The notes under the pieces were generated by a model. It was not told where the DNA came from. It searched no databases and saw only the letters and a program-made list of their open reading frames with translations. Shown here in pieces: positions 8,396 through 17,811 of a stretch of 64,000 nucleotides of DNA. Numbering within the stretch: the stretch's first letter is position 1; each line of letters begins with the position of its first letter. Position numbers and translations under genes: made by a program. This DNA comes from Gaiellasilicea sp963802765 (GTDB lineage Bacteria > Actinomycetota > Thermoleophilia > Gaiellales > Gaiellaceae), in assembly GCA_963802765.1 (NCBI GenBank), contig CAWDJZ010000018.1, positions 89,612 to 153,611 on the forward strand, given 5' to 3'.

Positions 8396-9298
8396 GTGCA
8401 ATTCGGCCTCGGGATCCAGTCGGACAAGAGCCCGGCCGAGTACGCCGCGCTCGCGCGTCTCGCGGAGGCAGGCGGCTTCGACGTCGTCTCCGTCTACCAC
8501 GATCTGCTCTACCAGCCCGCGATCGTGCCGCTCATCCTGATCGCGCAGGCGACCGAGCGCGTGCGGGTAGGCCCGGCCGCCCTGAACCCCTACACGCTGC
8601 ATCCGGTCGAGATCGCCGGCCAGATCGCCTCGCTCGACACCGTCTCGAACGGTCGCGCGTATCTCGGCCTCGTCCAGGGCGCCTGGCTGGAGGAGCTCGG
8701 TTTGCGCGAGGAGCGGCCGCTGACGGCGCTGCGCGAGGCTGTGACCGTGATCCGGAAGCTCCTGGCGGGCGATCGCAGCGGCTTCGCCGGGACGCGTTTC
8801 AGCCTCGCCCTCGGCCAGGGGTTTCACTACGAGCCGCTCCGCCGCGACGTGCCGCTCCTGCTCGGGACGTGGGGGAGGCGTACCGCCGCGTTCGCGGGCG
8901 AGGTCGGCGCCGCGGAGGTGAAGCTGGGCGGCTCTGCGAACCCGGAGCTGGTGCCTGTCGTCCGCGACTGGATCGGCTCGGACGAGGTCGGCATCGTCCT
9001 CGGCGCCGTGACCGTCGTCGACGAGGACGGCGACGCCGCCCGCGCCCGGGCCCGCGCTGCGGTCGAGCTCTACCTCCCGATCGTGGCGCGCCGCGATCCG
9101 ACGCTCGAGCTCGGCCCCGCCGACGACCCGCCGCTCGAGCGATTCGTCTTCGCCGGGACGCCTGCGGAGGTGATCGAGCACGTGGAGCGCGCCTTTGCCG
9201 CGGGAGCGTCGAGGATCGAGTTCGGGACGCCCACGGGACTGACGACGGCGCGCGGTGTCCAACTGCTGGCGGAGCAGGTCCTGCCGCACTTCCGCTGA
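8396..9298 (+). CDS. LLM-class (luciferase-like) flavin-dependent oxidoreductase
   Basis: A 300-residue TIM-barrel protein of the bacterial luciferase/F420-dependent reductase family (methylenetetrahydromethanopterin-reductase-like). Visible blocks are FGLGIQSDKSPAEYAALARLAE at the N-terminus, RVRVGPAALNPYTLHP, YLGLVQGAWLEELGL and the C-terminal FAGTPAEVIEHVERAFAAGA. The GTG at 8396 is chosen because GGAAGGGG lies 5 bases upstream and the barrel begins there; an ATG at 8348 would add 16 unlike residues. The cofactor may be FMN or F420; F420 is common in this phylum, but the sequence alone does not decide. Confidence 0.88.
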   Translation: MQFGLGIQSDKSPAEYAALARLAEAGGFDVVSVYHDLLYQPAIVPLILIAQATERVRVGPAALNPYTLHPVEIAGQIASLDTVSNGRAYLGLVQGAWLEELGLREERPLTALREAVTVIRKLLAGDRSGFAGTRFSLALGQGFHYEPLRRDVPLLLGTWGRRTAAFAGEVGAAEVKLGGSANPELVPVVRDWIGSDEVGIVLGAVTVVDEDGDAARARARAAVELYLPIVARRDPTLELGPADDPPLERFVFAGTPAEVIEHVERAFAAGASRIEFGTPTGLTTARGVQLLAEQVLPHFR

Positions 9299-9312
9299 GC
9301 CGGCGGATCCCC

Positions 9313-9318
9313 TAGGGT
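9313..9318 (+). promoter_or_regulatory. putative -10 element (TAGGGT)
   Basis: TAGGGT lies 39 bases upstream of the GTG at 9358, leaving room for a short leader that holds the AAGGAGGGGG ribosome site at 9346-9355. Motif match only. Confidence 0.35.
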
Positions 9319-9357
9319 CGCGCTGACATGTCAAGTTGGTGGCACAAGGAGGGGGCC

Positions 9358-10633
9358 GTGCAACGACGACGACAAATTTTGTGGCTGCTCGCGCTGGGGG
9401 CGACGTGCGTCCTCGCTGCCTCGGCAAGTGCGGGGACAGACCGCGAGCAGGCAGCGGTGTCTTTCCAGCTCAGGATCGGCAACGTCCTGCCCTTCACGGG
9501 CGACCTGGCGGCGTACGGCGCGAATCTCGACCAGGCGGTCAAGATCGCGGTCGACCTCCAGAACGAGTCGCTGAAGCGCGTCAAGCAGACCGGCATCTCG
9601 ACGAGGCTGGTCGCATCGGAGGACGGGCAGACCCAGGCGGCCGCGTCCGTCGAGGCGGCCACGAAGCTCGTCAAGGTCGACAAGGTCAACGTCGTGATCG
9701 GGGAGATGGCGTCCGGCGCGACGATCCCCGTCGCCCAGTCGGTGACGATCCCGAACAGGGTCGTCCAGATCACGCCGACCTCGACCGCGCCGCAGATCAC
9801 CACGATCAGGGACAACGGCTATCTCTGGCGGATCCTCGCCTCGGACAGCCTTCAGGGCCGCGTGCTCGCGCAGGCGGCCGTCGGGGCCTTCGGAAGAGGT
9901 GCGACGGTGAACGTCGGCGCGCGCAACGACGCCTTCGGCGTCGCCCTCCGCAAGCTCTTCGTCGCGCAGTACACGAAGCTCGGAGGCAAGATCGGCGCCC
10001 AGGTCTCCTGGAACCCGACGCAGGCGACCTTCGACAGCGAGGCCGGCCAAGCTGGTCGCCGGGGACCCCAAGGGGTTCGTCATGATCGACTTCCCGGAGA
10101 CCTTCGAGAAGATGGCGCCCGCGCTCGTGCGCACCGGCAAGTGGAGCCCGGCGAAGACGCTCATGACCGAGGCGATGCGGAACGAGGAGGTGCTGAAGAA
10201 GGTCGGCGGGCCCGCGGTGGAGGGCCTCCGGGGCACTGCGCCGACGTCACAGGGAGCGCCTGCGCGCGCCGCGTTCGACCGCCTCTACAAGCAGCGCGCG
10301 AAGGGCGCCAAGGCATACACCGGCTTCGAGGGATCGGCATTCGATGCGGCCAACCTCGCCTTCCTCGCGGCCGTGAAGGCGAAGTCGGCGAGCCCGGCCC
10401 GGATCAAGGCGCAGCTCCGGGCGGTCTCCGGCCCGCCGGGCGTCAAGGTGACCTACAGGCAGATGGACCGGGCGATCAACCTCCTGCTCTCCGGCAGGGA
10501 CGTCGACTACGAGGGAGCCTGGGGGCCGGCCGACTGGGACCAGAACGGCGACCCGGGCTCGGCCGTTTTCGAGATCTGGAAGTACGGAGGCGGCAAGATC
10601 ACCACCTCCAGGATCATCACCTTCCGCGGTTGA
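9358..10633 (+). CDS. ABC transporter substrate-binding protein, branched-chain amino acid type (frameshifted)
   Basis: Periplasmic-binding-protein fold of the LivK/leucine-receptor family. The GTG at 9358 has AAGGAGGGGG just upstream and opens a signal peptide (RRRQ then a hydrophobic run to ASASAG). Family blocks seen: RIGNVLPFTGDLAAYG, VVIGEMASGATIPVAQ, QITPTSTAPQITT. The frame is lost near 10043 and resumes one base on (FVMIDFPETFEKM, then TGFEGSAFDAANLAFLA to the stop at 10633), consistent with one inserted base. It faces the LivHMGF operon on the other strand and is its likely receptor. Confidence 0.85.
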
Positions 10634-10650
10634 CGCGACGGTTCAGGGAC

Positions 10651-10677
10651 GGCGGCGGCTTCGAGGAAGCCGCCGCC
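10651..10677. terminator. bidirectional hairpin terminator
   Basis: GGCGGCGGCTT (10651-10661) is perfectly complementary to AAGCCGCCGCC (10667-10677) around a 5-base loop. It lies between the binding-protein stop (10633) and the end of the LivF-type gene (10714), which converge here. Confidence 0.7.
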
Positions 10678-10713
10678 TACTCCCCGCTGCCCGCCACGGC
10701 GACGTGATCTCCG

Positions 10714-11496
10714 TCAGCGGGACGGCTGCGGTTTCATCCCGCCGGGCGTGCTCGGCGAGGTGGAGCTCGACGCCGTGCCGACGGCGCCGCCGAGGTAGAG
10801 CTCCGCCACTTTCGGATCGTGGAGCAGCTCGCTCCCGGTCCCCGTGTAGCGGTTCCGTCCGAGCTCGAGCACGTAGCCGCGGTCGGCGAGCGCGAGCGCG
10901 CGGCGCGCGTTCTGCTCGACGATCACAATCGCGATCCCGAGCTCGCGGATCTCCGAGAGCTTCGTGAAGACCTCGTCCATCGCACGCGGCGCCAGACCGG
11001 CCGAAGGCTCGTCGAGCAGGAGCAGTCGCGGTTGCGTGACGAGCGCCCGGGCGAGCGCCACGAGCTTCCGCTGGCCGCCGGAGAGGGTGCCGGCGCGCTG
11101 GCGGCGGCGCTCGCGCAGCAGCGGGAAGAGGTCATGGACAGCGGCGAGCGCTGCCGCACGCCCCGCCCGCGGCAGGACGCCGGCCGCGACCGCGAGGTTC
11201 TCGGCGACCGAGAGGCTCGGGAAGACGTTGTCCGTCTGGGGGACGAAGTTGAGGCCGAGCTCGGTCAGCTCGTGCGCTCGGCTCCCGGTCACGTCGCCAC
11301 CGTCGTAGCGGACGGTGCCGCCGCGGACGCGCGCCAGGCCGTAGACGGCCTTCAGCAGCGTTGACTTGCCGGCCCCGTTCGGCCCGATCACAGCCACGAT
11401 CTCGCCGGCCCCGGCCTCGAGCGAGACGCCCTGTAGGACCGTGACCTGCTCGTAGCCGGCCTCGAGCTCCTCCACCTGGAGCAGCGGAGCGCTCAC
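10714..11496 (-). CDS. livF: branched-chain amino acid ABC transporter ATP-binding protein, LivF type
   Basis: A 260-residue ATPase, last gene of the minus-strand operon. Walker A GPNGAGKST, Q-loop FVPQTDNVFPSLSV (LivF style), signature LSGGQRKLVALARAL, Walker B LLLLDEPSAGLAP and switch histidine replaced by Q in VIVEQNARRAL, as is normal for LivF. The GTG at 11496 overlaps the LivG stop (GTGA). The last 20 residues are Ser/Pro-rich and family-atypical. Substrate assignment (branched-chain amino acids, amides or urea) rests on family similarity only. Confidence 0.92.
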   Translation of the reverse strand: MSAPLLQVEELEAGYEQVTVLQGVSLEAGAGEIVAVIGPNGAGKSTLLKAVYGLARVRGGTVRYDGGDVTGSRAHELTELGLNFVPQTDNVFPSLSVAENLAVAAGVLPRAGRAAALAAVHDLFPLLRERRRQRAGTLSGGQRKLVALARALVTQPRLLLLDEPSAGLAPRAMDEVFTKLSEIRELGIAIVIVEQNARRALALADRGYVLELGRNRYTGTGSELLHDPKVAELYLGGAVGTASSSTSPSTPGGMKPQPSR

Positions 11497-12260
11497 GCGT
11501 GCGTGCCCAGGTAGGCGTCGACGACCCGCTGGTCGAGGCGCACTTCGTCGGGGGTCCCGGCCGTGAGGATCCGCCCTTCGTTCATGACGACGACCGTGTC
11601 GCACGCGCGCATGACGAGGTCGAGGTCGTGCTCGACCAGCAGGAACGTGACCCCGCGCTCCTCCCGTACCGCCTGCATGTGCTCCAGCAGCTGGGCGGCG
11701 AGGGTCGGATTCACGCCCGCCATCGGCTCGTCGAGAAGGATCAGCTTCGGCTGCGTCATCAGTACGCGCACGAAATCGAGCAGCTTCCGCTCGCCGCCGG
11801 AGAGCGTGCCGGCGTACGCGTCCGCGTGGCGGTCGAGCCGGACGAGCGCCAGCAGCCGTCGCGCCTCACGCTCCGCAGCCCGCTCGTCTGCCCTCGCCGT
11901 CCGCGGCGACGCGAAGACGCGCCCCAGCCGTTCGCCCACGTGTCGCGGCGCCGCGAGCAGCACGTTCTCGAGCACGGACAGCCGCGTCAGCGCCCGCGGC
12001 GTCTGGAACGTGCGGACGAGCCCGGCCTGCGCGATCCGGTGCGGCGCGCGCCGTTCGATCGCGTGCCCCTCGAAGCGCACCGTCCCGCGCTCGGGCCGGA
12101 GGAAGCCCGAGACGATGTTGAACAGAGACGACTTGCCGGCGCCGTTCGGGCCGATCAGCGCCGTCAGCGAGCCGGCGGCGACGTCGAACGATGCGCCGTC
12201 GACCGCATGCACGCCGCCGAAGCGCTTCGTTACGTCTCGCACCTCCAACAGCGCGCTCAC
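11493..12260 (-). CDS. livG: branched-chain amino acid ABC transporter ATP-binding protein, LivG type
   Basis: A 255-residue ATPase. Walker A GPNGAGKSS, the LivG-specific GLVRTFQTPRAL Q-loop, signature LSGGERKLLDFVRVL, Walker B LILLDEPMAGVNP and VEHDLDLVM are all present. The GTG at 12260 matches the usual family start; an ATG at 12290 would add 10 residues. It is 73 bases after the LivM-type gene and overlaps LivF by 4 bases, so the two ATPases are probably made together as a heterodimer. Confidence 0.92.
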   Translation of the reverse strand: MSALLEVRDVTKRFGGVHAVDGASFDVAAGSLTALIGPNGAGKSSLFNIVSGFLRPERGTVRFEGHAIERRAPHRIAQAGLVRTFQTPRALTRLSVLENVLLAAPRHVGERLGRVFASPRTARADERAAEREARRLLALVRLDRHADAYAGTLSGGERKLLDFVRVLMTQPKLILLDEPMAGVNPTLAAQLLEHMQAVREERGVTFLLVEHDLDLVMRACDTVVVMNEGRILTAGTPDEVRLDQRVVDAYLGTHA

Positions 12261-12333
12261 GTGCCCGGCCGCCTTTCCGTACGGTTCCACCGGCCTACGC
12301 GACGCGGGCGACGCCCCGGGAACGCGAGCGAAG

Positions 12334-13300
12334 TCACTCGAGCACCATCTCGTCCCGTTTTCCGAACAGCCCCTGCGGACGGAGCGCCATCAACCCGATC
12401 AAGATCGCCCCGATCACGGCGAGGCGGAGGTAGGCGCGGTCGGCCGAGTCGAAGTAGGTGAACGGCGGGAAGTCGAAGAAGCGCGTGCCGGCGAAGATGA
12501 CCCCGAAGACGACCGCCCCGAGCGGAACCGCCCACAGCCGCGCCGTACCCGCCGAGGATGACGATCGTGTAGGCGAAGAACGTAAGGAGCGGCGCGAAGT
12601 CGTCGGGGCTGAAGAAGGAGAACTGCCAGGCGTAGAAGAGCCCCGCCACGCCGCCGAGCGCGGCCCCGACCGCCAGCGACTGGAGCTTGTACGCGAAGAC
12701 GTTCTTGCCAAGGGAGGCGGCGGCGTCCTCGTCCTCCCGGATCGAGCGCAGCACCCGCCCCCACGGCGAACGCAGGGCCACGTGGAGCAGGAGGAGCAGG
12801 ACGAGCGCCGCCGCCCAGACGATGACGAGCATCGTCACGTCCTTCGAGCCGACGTGGAGCCAGTCCTGAACGCGGCCCTGGAAGCGCTGCCAGGTCGCGT
12901 CGTACTGAGTCGCGGCACCCGCGCCCGCGAGGTTGATCGTCCCCTGCGCGCCGCCCGTGAGCCTGTCCTCGTTCAGCGCGACGTAGCGGACGATCTCGCT
13001 GAACGCGATCGTGGTGATCGCGAAGTAGTCGGCCCGCAGCCGGAGCGTCGGCAGGCCGAGCAGCAGCCCGGCCAGGATCGCGGCTCCGACTGCGATCAGA
13101 GCCGCCGGCCACATGCCGACGTCCGTCTTCACGGTCAGGATCGCCATCGTGTAGGCGCCGATCGCCATAAAGCCGACCTGGCCGAAGTTGAGCAGGCCGG
13201 TGAAGCCGAACTGCACCTGGACGCCGAGCGCGAAGATCGTGTAGATGCCGGCGACGACGCCGACGAAGGCCCAGAACTCTCCGCTCAGGATGGTCGTCAC
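12334..13300 (-). CDS. livM: branched-chain amino acid ABC transporter permease, LivM type (frameshifted)
   Basis: Membrane subunit with about 8-10 helices. LivM blocks: FGFTGLLNFGQVGFMAIGAY, GLLLGLPTLRLRADYFAI, the EAA-like RSPWGRVLRSIREDEDAAASLG. The frame breaks near 12545 inside the ILGGYGAAVG region and continues in another frame through GAVVFGVIFAGTRFFDFPPF to RPQGLFGKRDEMVLE, stop at 12334. The rest is intact. Its GTG start (13300) overlaps the LivH stop by 4 bases. Confidence 0.88.
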
Positions 13301-14181
13301 AGGAGCCGCGCCCTTCCAAGGAGCCCCTGCGGCCGGACGAGCAGGACGCCGATCAGGACCACGAACGCGACGACAGGCTTGTAGACCGGGTCGACGCCGC
13401 CGGCCAGCTCCTCCCAGGTCGAGAGCTCCATCGCGACGCCGAGGAGCAGCCCGCCGAGGAGCGCCCCGTACGCGCTGCCGATCCCGCCGAGCACGACCGC
13501 TGCGAAGATCGGCAGCAGGAGCTGGAAGCCGGTGTTGGGCGTGAACGACGCCAGGACAAGCCCCTGCAGGACGCCTGCGAGCCCGGCCAGCGCGCCCGCG
13601 ACGACCCAGGTGTAGACGACGACGCGGTCGACGTTCACCCCCGAGATCGAGGCGAGCGCCGGGTCGTCGGCGAGCGCCCGCATCTGGCGGCCCAGCGCGG
13701 TGCGCGCGAGCAGGAGGGCGACCAGAACGATCGCCACGGTCCCGACGACGACGGCGATGCCCTGGCTGCCGCCCAGCCGAACGCTGCCGATCACGTAGAC
13801 CTTGAACGGATCGATCGCGTAGCTCCGCGGCTCAGCACCAGCGACGAGGAAGAGGATGTGGCGCAGGAGCAGCGCCAGCCCGATCGAGGTGATGAAGAGC
13901 GACATGAATCCGGCGCCGCGCCGGCGCAGCGGCCGCCACAGCACGAACTCGAACAGGAGCGCGAGCAGCGCCGTCGCGACAATCGCTGCGGCCGTGGCGA
14001 CGAGCATCCGCTCGCCGTAACGGACGTTCGCGGCCACGGCGACGAACGCGCCGAAGATGAGGTAGTCGCCTTGGGCGAAGTTGACGATGCGCAGGATCTC
14101 GTAGACGAGCGAGACGCCGACGGCGGCGATCGCGATCACCGAGCCGGTGACGAGCCCGTTCGCAAGCAGCTGCAGGAACAT
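13297..14181 (-). CDS. livH: branched-chain amino acid ABC transporter permease, LivH type
   Basis: A 294-residue membrane permease with about 8 helices. Recognisable LivH motifs are VYEILRIVNFAQGDYLIFGAF near the N-terminus, the EAA-like TALGRQMRALADDPALASISG, and the C-terminal GGIGSAYGALLGGLLLG and VRPQGLLG. The ATG at 14181 lies 5 bases after the stop of the FAD oxidoreductase, showing that the oxidase and the transporter are one operon. Intact. Confidence 0.92.
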   Translation of the reverse strand: MFLQLLANGLVTGSVIAIAAVGVSLVYEILRIVNFAQGDYLIFGAFVAVAANVRYGERMLVATAAAIVATALLALLFEFVLWRPLRRRGAGFMSLFITSIGLALLLRHILFLVAGAEPRSYAIDPFKVYVIGSVRLGGSQGIAVVVGTVAIVLVALLLARTALGRQMRALADDPALASISGVNVDRVVVYTWVVAGALAGLAGVLQGLVLASFTPNTGFQLLLPIFAAVVLGGIGSAYGALLGGLLLGVAMELSTWEELAGGVDPVYKPVVAFVVLIGVLLVRPQGLLGRARLL

Positions 14182-14186
14182 TCCGG

Positions 14187-15294
14187 CTAGACCACCTGAG
14201 GCTCGGGCAGCAGGCGAGCCTCGGCGAAGCGGCGGGAGTCGAGCACGCGCAGCGCCTCGTCCTCGCGGCCGAGCGCGATCGCCTCTGCGAGGATCCGGCC
14301 GACCGCAGGTGCGAGCATGAACCCGTGGCCGCTGAAGCCGGCCGCGACCCAGAGCCCCGGCCGCACCTCCCCGAGGATCGCTTGGTGGTCGGGCGTGACG
14401 TCGTAGAAGCCCTCGACCAGGAGGGGCAGCGAAACGAACTGGAGGCCGGGCAGCAGGGCCTCGACGCAGGTTCGCACGTGACGCCGCCAACCGTCGCGCG
14501 CCTGGTCGGGGTGGCCGGCCGCGGTCAGGTCGCTGGCAAGCACGCGCCCGTCTGCGAGCTGCTTGGCCGCGAAGTGCCGCTCGGGCGAGATCACGAGCGG
14601 CTCGAGCAGGCGCTCGCGGATCGGCTCGCTCAGGAAGAGGTAGCGCGGCTCCCGCGCGATCGGCAGCTCCGGGATCAGCGCCCGGGACTCCCAGCCGGCG
14701 GCGACGACGACGTTCGACGCCGTCGTGCTCGTCCCGTCCCCGAAGACGAGCTCCCAGCGCGAGCGTCGCTGCTCGAGGCGGACGACCTCGGCGCGGATCA
14801 CGTCGGCGCGCTCGCCGAGCGCCTGGAGCACCGCCCGGGGGTGATCGAGGTAGCCGTCCTCCGCGCACCAGGCGGCTCCGGTCGACCGTTGAGACGTCGA
14901 GCCCCGGCACGAGCCGTGCCGCTTCGTCCGGCTCGACGAGCCGCGACGGGACGCCGAGCTGGTTCTGGAGCGCCACGTTCGCGGCCAGCTGCTCCCGCGC
15001 CCCGGTCGAGTGCGCGAGGAAGAGGTAGCCGCACGCCCGAAAGTGGGGGTCGACCCGCATCCCGAGCCGCTCCCGCGCATCGCGGTAGAACCCGAGCGAC
15101 TCGCGGGCGAGCAGGCAGTTGACCGCCGTGCCCCACTGCTGGCGGATCCCGCCCGGCTGCACCCCGGACGCGCCGGCCGCGATCCCGGTCCGCTCGTACA
15201 CGGTGACGTCGCCGACGCCCAGCGTGCCAAGCGAGTGCGCGACGAAGAGGCCCGTCACGCCTGCGCCCACCACGGCGACTTGCACGCCTGCCAC
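14187..15294 (-). CDS. DAO-family FAD-dependent oxidoreductase (sarcosine/glycine oxidase-like, frameshifted)
   Basis: About 368 residues. The N-terminus carries the FAD-binding GxGxxG (VVGAGVTGLFVA) and the DAO signature AAGASGVQPGGIRQQW. The frame breaks near 14880 and continues with WCAEDGYLDHPRAVLQAL, ASNVVVAAGWESRALIP, and the C-terminal FYDVTPDHQAILGEV and AAGFSGHGFMLAP blocks, which are typical of the DAO/sarcosine oxidase family. It likely oxidises an amino acid or N-methyl amino acid taken up by the LivHMGF importer encoded directly downstream. Start is GTG at 15294. Confidence 0.85.
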
Positions 15295-15325
15295 GGCGGA
15301 GAGCCTATGCGCCTACGGAGCCTGC

Positions 15326-15331
15326 GATAGT
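15326..15331 (+). promoter_or_regulatory. putative -10 element of a leaderless transcript
   Basis: GATAGT ends 6 bases before the GTG at 15338. This spacing, repeated at several genes in the window, puts the transcription start on the start codon. Confidence 0.4.
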
Positions 15332-15337
15332 GCCGCG

Positions 15338-16366
15338 GTGGCCGTCCCGGGGGAGCTCGAAGCCTTCCAGACCTACAACGACACGTGGCGCGGCTGGCCG
15401 GTGCTGCCGCTCAAGCGCCAGCATCCGATCAGGGGCTCCTTCCTGGATCCGCGTCCGGATCCGCGGCGCGGCGCCATCTACCACACAGGTGTCGACATCG
15501 CCGTGCGCGACGACCGGCCCGAGCGGGGCGCGCCGCCCGGTCGGACGCATCGCGTGTTCGCGATCGAGGGCGGGCGCGTGCGCGAGGCGACGGCTCCCGG
15601 CCGGGTCGGGCTGGCCCGCATCGGCCACTTCGGCTACGGCCACATCGAGCCGACCGTCCGCGCCGGTGATGTCGTCGAGGCGGGACAGCCGATCGGGTGG
15701 ACGTCGCAGGGCTTCTGGCACGTGCACCTGACCGAGTTCCTGTTCGCGGCGGGTGGCGAGACGCTCATGATCAACCCGCTCCGCCGAGCCGGCAAGCTGC
15801 ACCCGTACGCCGACCGGCACGCACCCGAGATCCGGGAGATCCGCTTCTACACGCCCGCGACGCCGCGGTGGGGGCGGCGGACGGAGACGACCGTCGCGCA
15901 GCTGCCGCAGGCGGGCCGGCGGCTCGCGAAGACGGCGCTCGCGGGGAAGGTCGACGTGCGCGTCCGCGTGAGCGATCCGCAGACGTTCATCGGCTGGTTC
16001 CGAGACCTGCCCCACCTGGCGGCTCCGCACCATCCGTTCCGGCTCTCGATCACCGTCGTGCGGCTCGCGACCGGCCGAGTCGTGCTCCGCCGCGAGGCCT
16101 TTCGCGCCGAGCAGCTGCTCGCCCAGCCGGCAGGCCAGCACTTCGCACCGGGCACGGAGCAGAACCTGCCGGCGAACGCCTGCATGCTCTTCCATCGCAC
16201 GATGCAGTGCGACGGCACCTATTGGTTCCGGCTCTTCCCGAGCCCGTACTGGAACACGGCGCGGCTGCCGGACGGGCGCTACCGGCTCCGCATCCGGGCG
16301 TGGGACGTCGCCGGGAACATGAGCTTCGCCGACACGGTTGTCACGCTGAGGAACCGCGGGCTGTAG
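15338..16366 (+). CDS. M23/LytM-like peptidase-domain protein, probably secreted or cell-surface
   Basis: A 342-residue protein. The first half resembles a degenerate M23 (lysostaphin-like) domain: HPIRGSFLDPR, YHTGVDIAVRD (HxxxD), VFAIEGGRV, IGHFGYGHIEP, VVEAGQPIGWTSQGFWHVHLTEF (HxH). The second half looks like a beta-rich domain, ending in YRLRIRAWDVAGNMSFADTVVTL. No clear signal peptide follows the GTG at 15338, so export is uncertain. It could bind or cleave peptidoglycan, or have lost activity. Divergent from the DAO operon. Confidence 0.7.
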   Translation: MAVPGELEAFQTYNDTWRGWPVLPLKRQHPIRGSFLDPRPDPRRGAIYHTGVDIAVRDDRPERGAPPGRTHRVFAIEGGRVREATAPGRVGLARIGHFGYGHIEPTVRAGDVVEAGQPIGWTSQGFWHVHLTEFLFAAGGETLMINPLRRAGKLHPYADRHAPEIREIRFYTPATPRWGRRTETTVAQLPQAGRRLAKTALAGKVDVRVRVSDPQTFIGWFRDLPHLAAPHHPFRLSITVVRLATGRVVLRREAFRAEQLLAQPAGQHFAPGTEQNLPANACMLFHRTMQCDGTYWFRLFPSPYWNTARLPDGRYRLRIRAWDVAGNMSFADTVVTLRNRGL

Positions 16367-16453
16367 ATGATTGACCGGCAATCACCGCACTCGCGGATGA
16401 CGACCCAGACGCGGGCCCAGGCCCCCCCACGCCGATTACCGGTCAAACATCTA
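16364..16453. repeat. 90-bp inverted-repeat element at a convergent gene junction
   Basis: The 20-base arms 16364-16383 and 16434-16453 are reverse complements at 18 of 20 positions (core TTGACCGG / CCGGTCAA) and enclose a 50-base G+C-rich spacer. Each arm is itself nearly palindromic (GATTG-ACCGG-CAATC). The outermost TAG of each arm is the stop codon of the M23-like gene on the plus strand and of the hydrolase gene on the minus strand. It probably acts as a two-way terminator; the layout is also like a REPIN. See the similar element at 47940. Confidence 0.75.
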
Positions 16454-17263
16454 GACGCCCTCCAGCCCGAGCCAGCGCACGGCGCCGGGCAGCTGGAGGT
16501 TGCGGTAGCTCTCGGCGGTGTGACCCCAGGAGCCGGTGACCTTCTCGACGGGAGCGCGCGGCCGGAGCCGCTTCAGGTCGGCGTAGAGGAGCCCGGACTG
16601 GAAGCGCTGGTCGACGACGATCTCATCGGCCTCACTCCACCAGATCTGAAGCGGGACGCCCGACCGCGCGATCTGCTCCTTCCAGTGCGACGGGCTGCGA
16701 AGCACGTAGCCGGTCGGGTTCGTGCGCGGCGTCCCGCCCACCTCGATCCGGGCGAGCGCTTGTTGTCGGCGCGTGCCGGGGCGGAGCGCGAAGTCGAAGT
16801 AGCGTCGGTAGAAGTTCGTCACCGAGTCGAAGGCCACCGCGCCGGCAAGCTGGCTCGGATTTCGGCCGAGCAGCAGCAGCGTCTCCTGCCCGCCCATGCT
16901 CCCGCCGACGGCGTAGATGCGGTTGCCGTCGATGCGCAGCCACGGCAGGGTGGCGCGCGCGATCGAAGGCATCCGCGCGAGATCCGCGATCTGGCCCTGC
17001 CAGCCCCAGGAGTGGAGCGGCAGCCGTCGGCCCATCCCGCCGGGACAGATCACCGCGAACTGGCCCCTCCCGGGGAGATCGGCCCACATGCGGGCATTGG
17101 TCTCCGCGCTGACGCCTCGCCCGTGCGGCGAGATCACGAGCGGTAGCGGCGGCGGCCGGCGCTCCGGGCCGTACTGTGCGGGAAGGACGACGACGGCGGG
17201 TCGAGGCAGACGATTGTGCGCGCGGTAGCGGACGCGCCAGTGCCTGACTCCGGCCGGCGCCAC
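16451..17263 (-). CDS. alpha/beta-hydrolase, prolyl-oligopeptidase/esterase-like
   Basis: A 270-residue alpha/beta-hydrolase. Oxyanion region PLVISPHGRG, nucleophile elbow GGSMGG (serine in IYAVGGSMGGQETLL), acid region WWSEADEIV and catalytic histidine in GSWGHTAES give a complete triad. The fold resembles PHB-depolymerase-like or S9 peptidase hydrolases. It starts with GTG at 17263, 4 bases after the flavin reductase stop, so both are co-transcribed. No signal peptide is seen from this start. The stop codon lies in the inverted-repeat element. Confidence 0.8.
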   Translation of the reverse strand: MAPAGVRHWRVRYRAHNRLPRPAVVVLPAQYGPERRPPPLPLVISPHGRGVSAETNARMWADLPGRGQFAVICPGGMGRRLPLHSWGWQGQIADLARMPSIARATLPWLRIDGNRIYAVGGSMGGQETLLLLGRNPSQLAGAVAFDSVTNFYRRYFDFALRPGTRRQQALARIEVGGTPRTNPTGYVLRSPSHWKEQIARSGVPLQIWWSEADEIVVDQRFQSGLLYADLKRLRPRAPVEKVTGSWGHTAESYRNLQLPGAVRWLGLEGV

Positions 17264-17267
17264 GCGC

Positions 17268-17771
17268 TCAGCCCGCCGCAGCGCGGTCGAGAGCGGCCGC
17301 GTGGTAGGCGCCGCCGTAGAACAGGAGCGGTCGCGCCTCGGCGTCGGCGCCCGAGGCGAGCGGCCGGCCGATCAGGATCGCGTGGTCGCCGCCGTCCAGC
17401 TCACGCTCGGTCTCGCAGGCGAGCCAGGCGAGTACGTCCGCAAGGATCGGCACCCCCTCGCGGACCTCGTGGGCGACACCGGCGAGCTTCTCCTCGCCGC
17501 TCTGCTTCGTCGCGAAGCGGCGTGCGAGCTCCTCCTGGCCGACGGCGAGCATGTTGACGCAGAAACGGCCTGAGCTCCTCACCGCCGCGAGCGTGTTCGA
17601 GCCGTGGTCGAGGCAGACGAGCACGAGCAGCGGGTCGAGCGAGAGCGACGTGAGCGCGTTCGACGTCGCGCCGCGCGGGCCGGTCTCGTCGCGGCTCGTG
17701 ATCACTGCGACACCGGTCGCCCAGTGCGCCATCAGGCGACGAAGCTGCTGCGCGTCGAGGTTGGCGCTCAT
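17268..17771 (-). CDS. flavin reductase-like FMN-binding protein
   Basis: A 167-residue protein of the flavin reductase-like (HpaC/split-barrel FMN) family. Key blocks: MAHWATGVAVITSRD near the N-terminus, GATSNALTSLSLDPLLVLVCLD, FCVNMLAVGQEELARRF, and the C-terminal GDHAILIGRPL ... PLLFYGGAYH. It would supply reduced flavin to a monooxygenase or act as an oxidoreductase itself. ATG 17771 is preferred over 17789 as the start. It is divergent from the disulfide reductase gene by 40 bases. Confidence 0.88.
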   Translation of the reverse strand: MSANLDAQQLRRLMAHWATGVAVITSRDETGPRGATSNALTSLSLDPLLVLVCLDHGSNTLAAVRSSGRFCVNMLAVGQEELARRFATKQSGEEKLAGVAHEVREGVPILADVLAWLACETERELDGGDHAILIGRPLASGADAEARPLLFYGGAYHAAALDRAAAG

Positions 17772-17811
17772 GACGCGATCGTCGCACACGCTCGTTTGCG
17801 AGACTCGCGTC

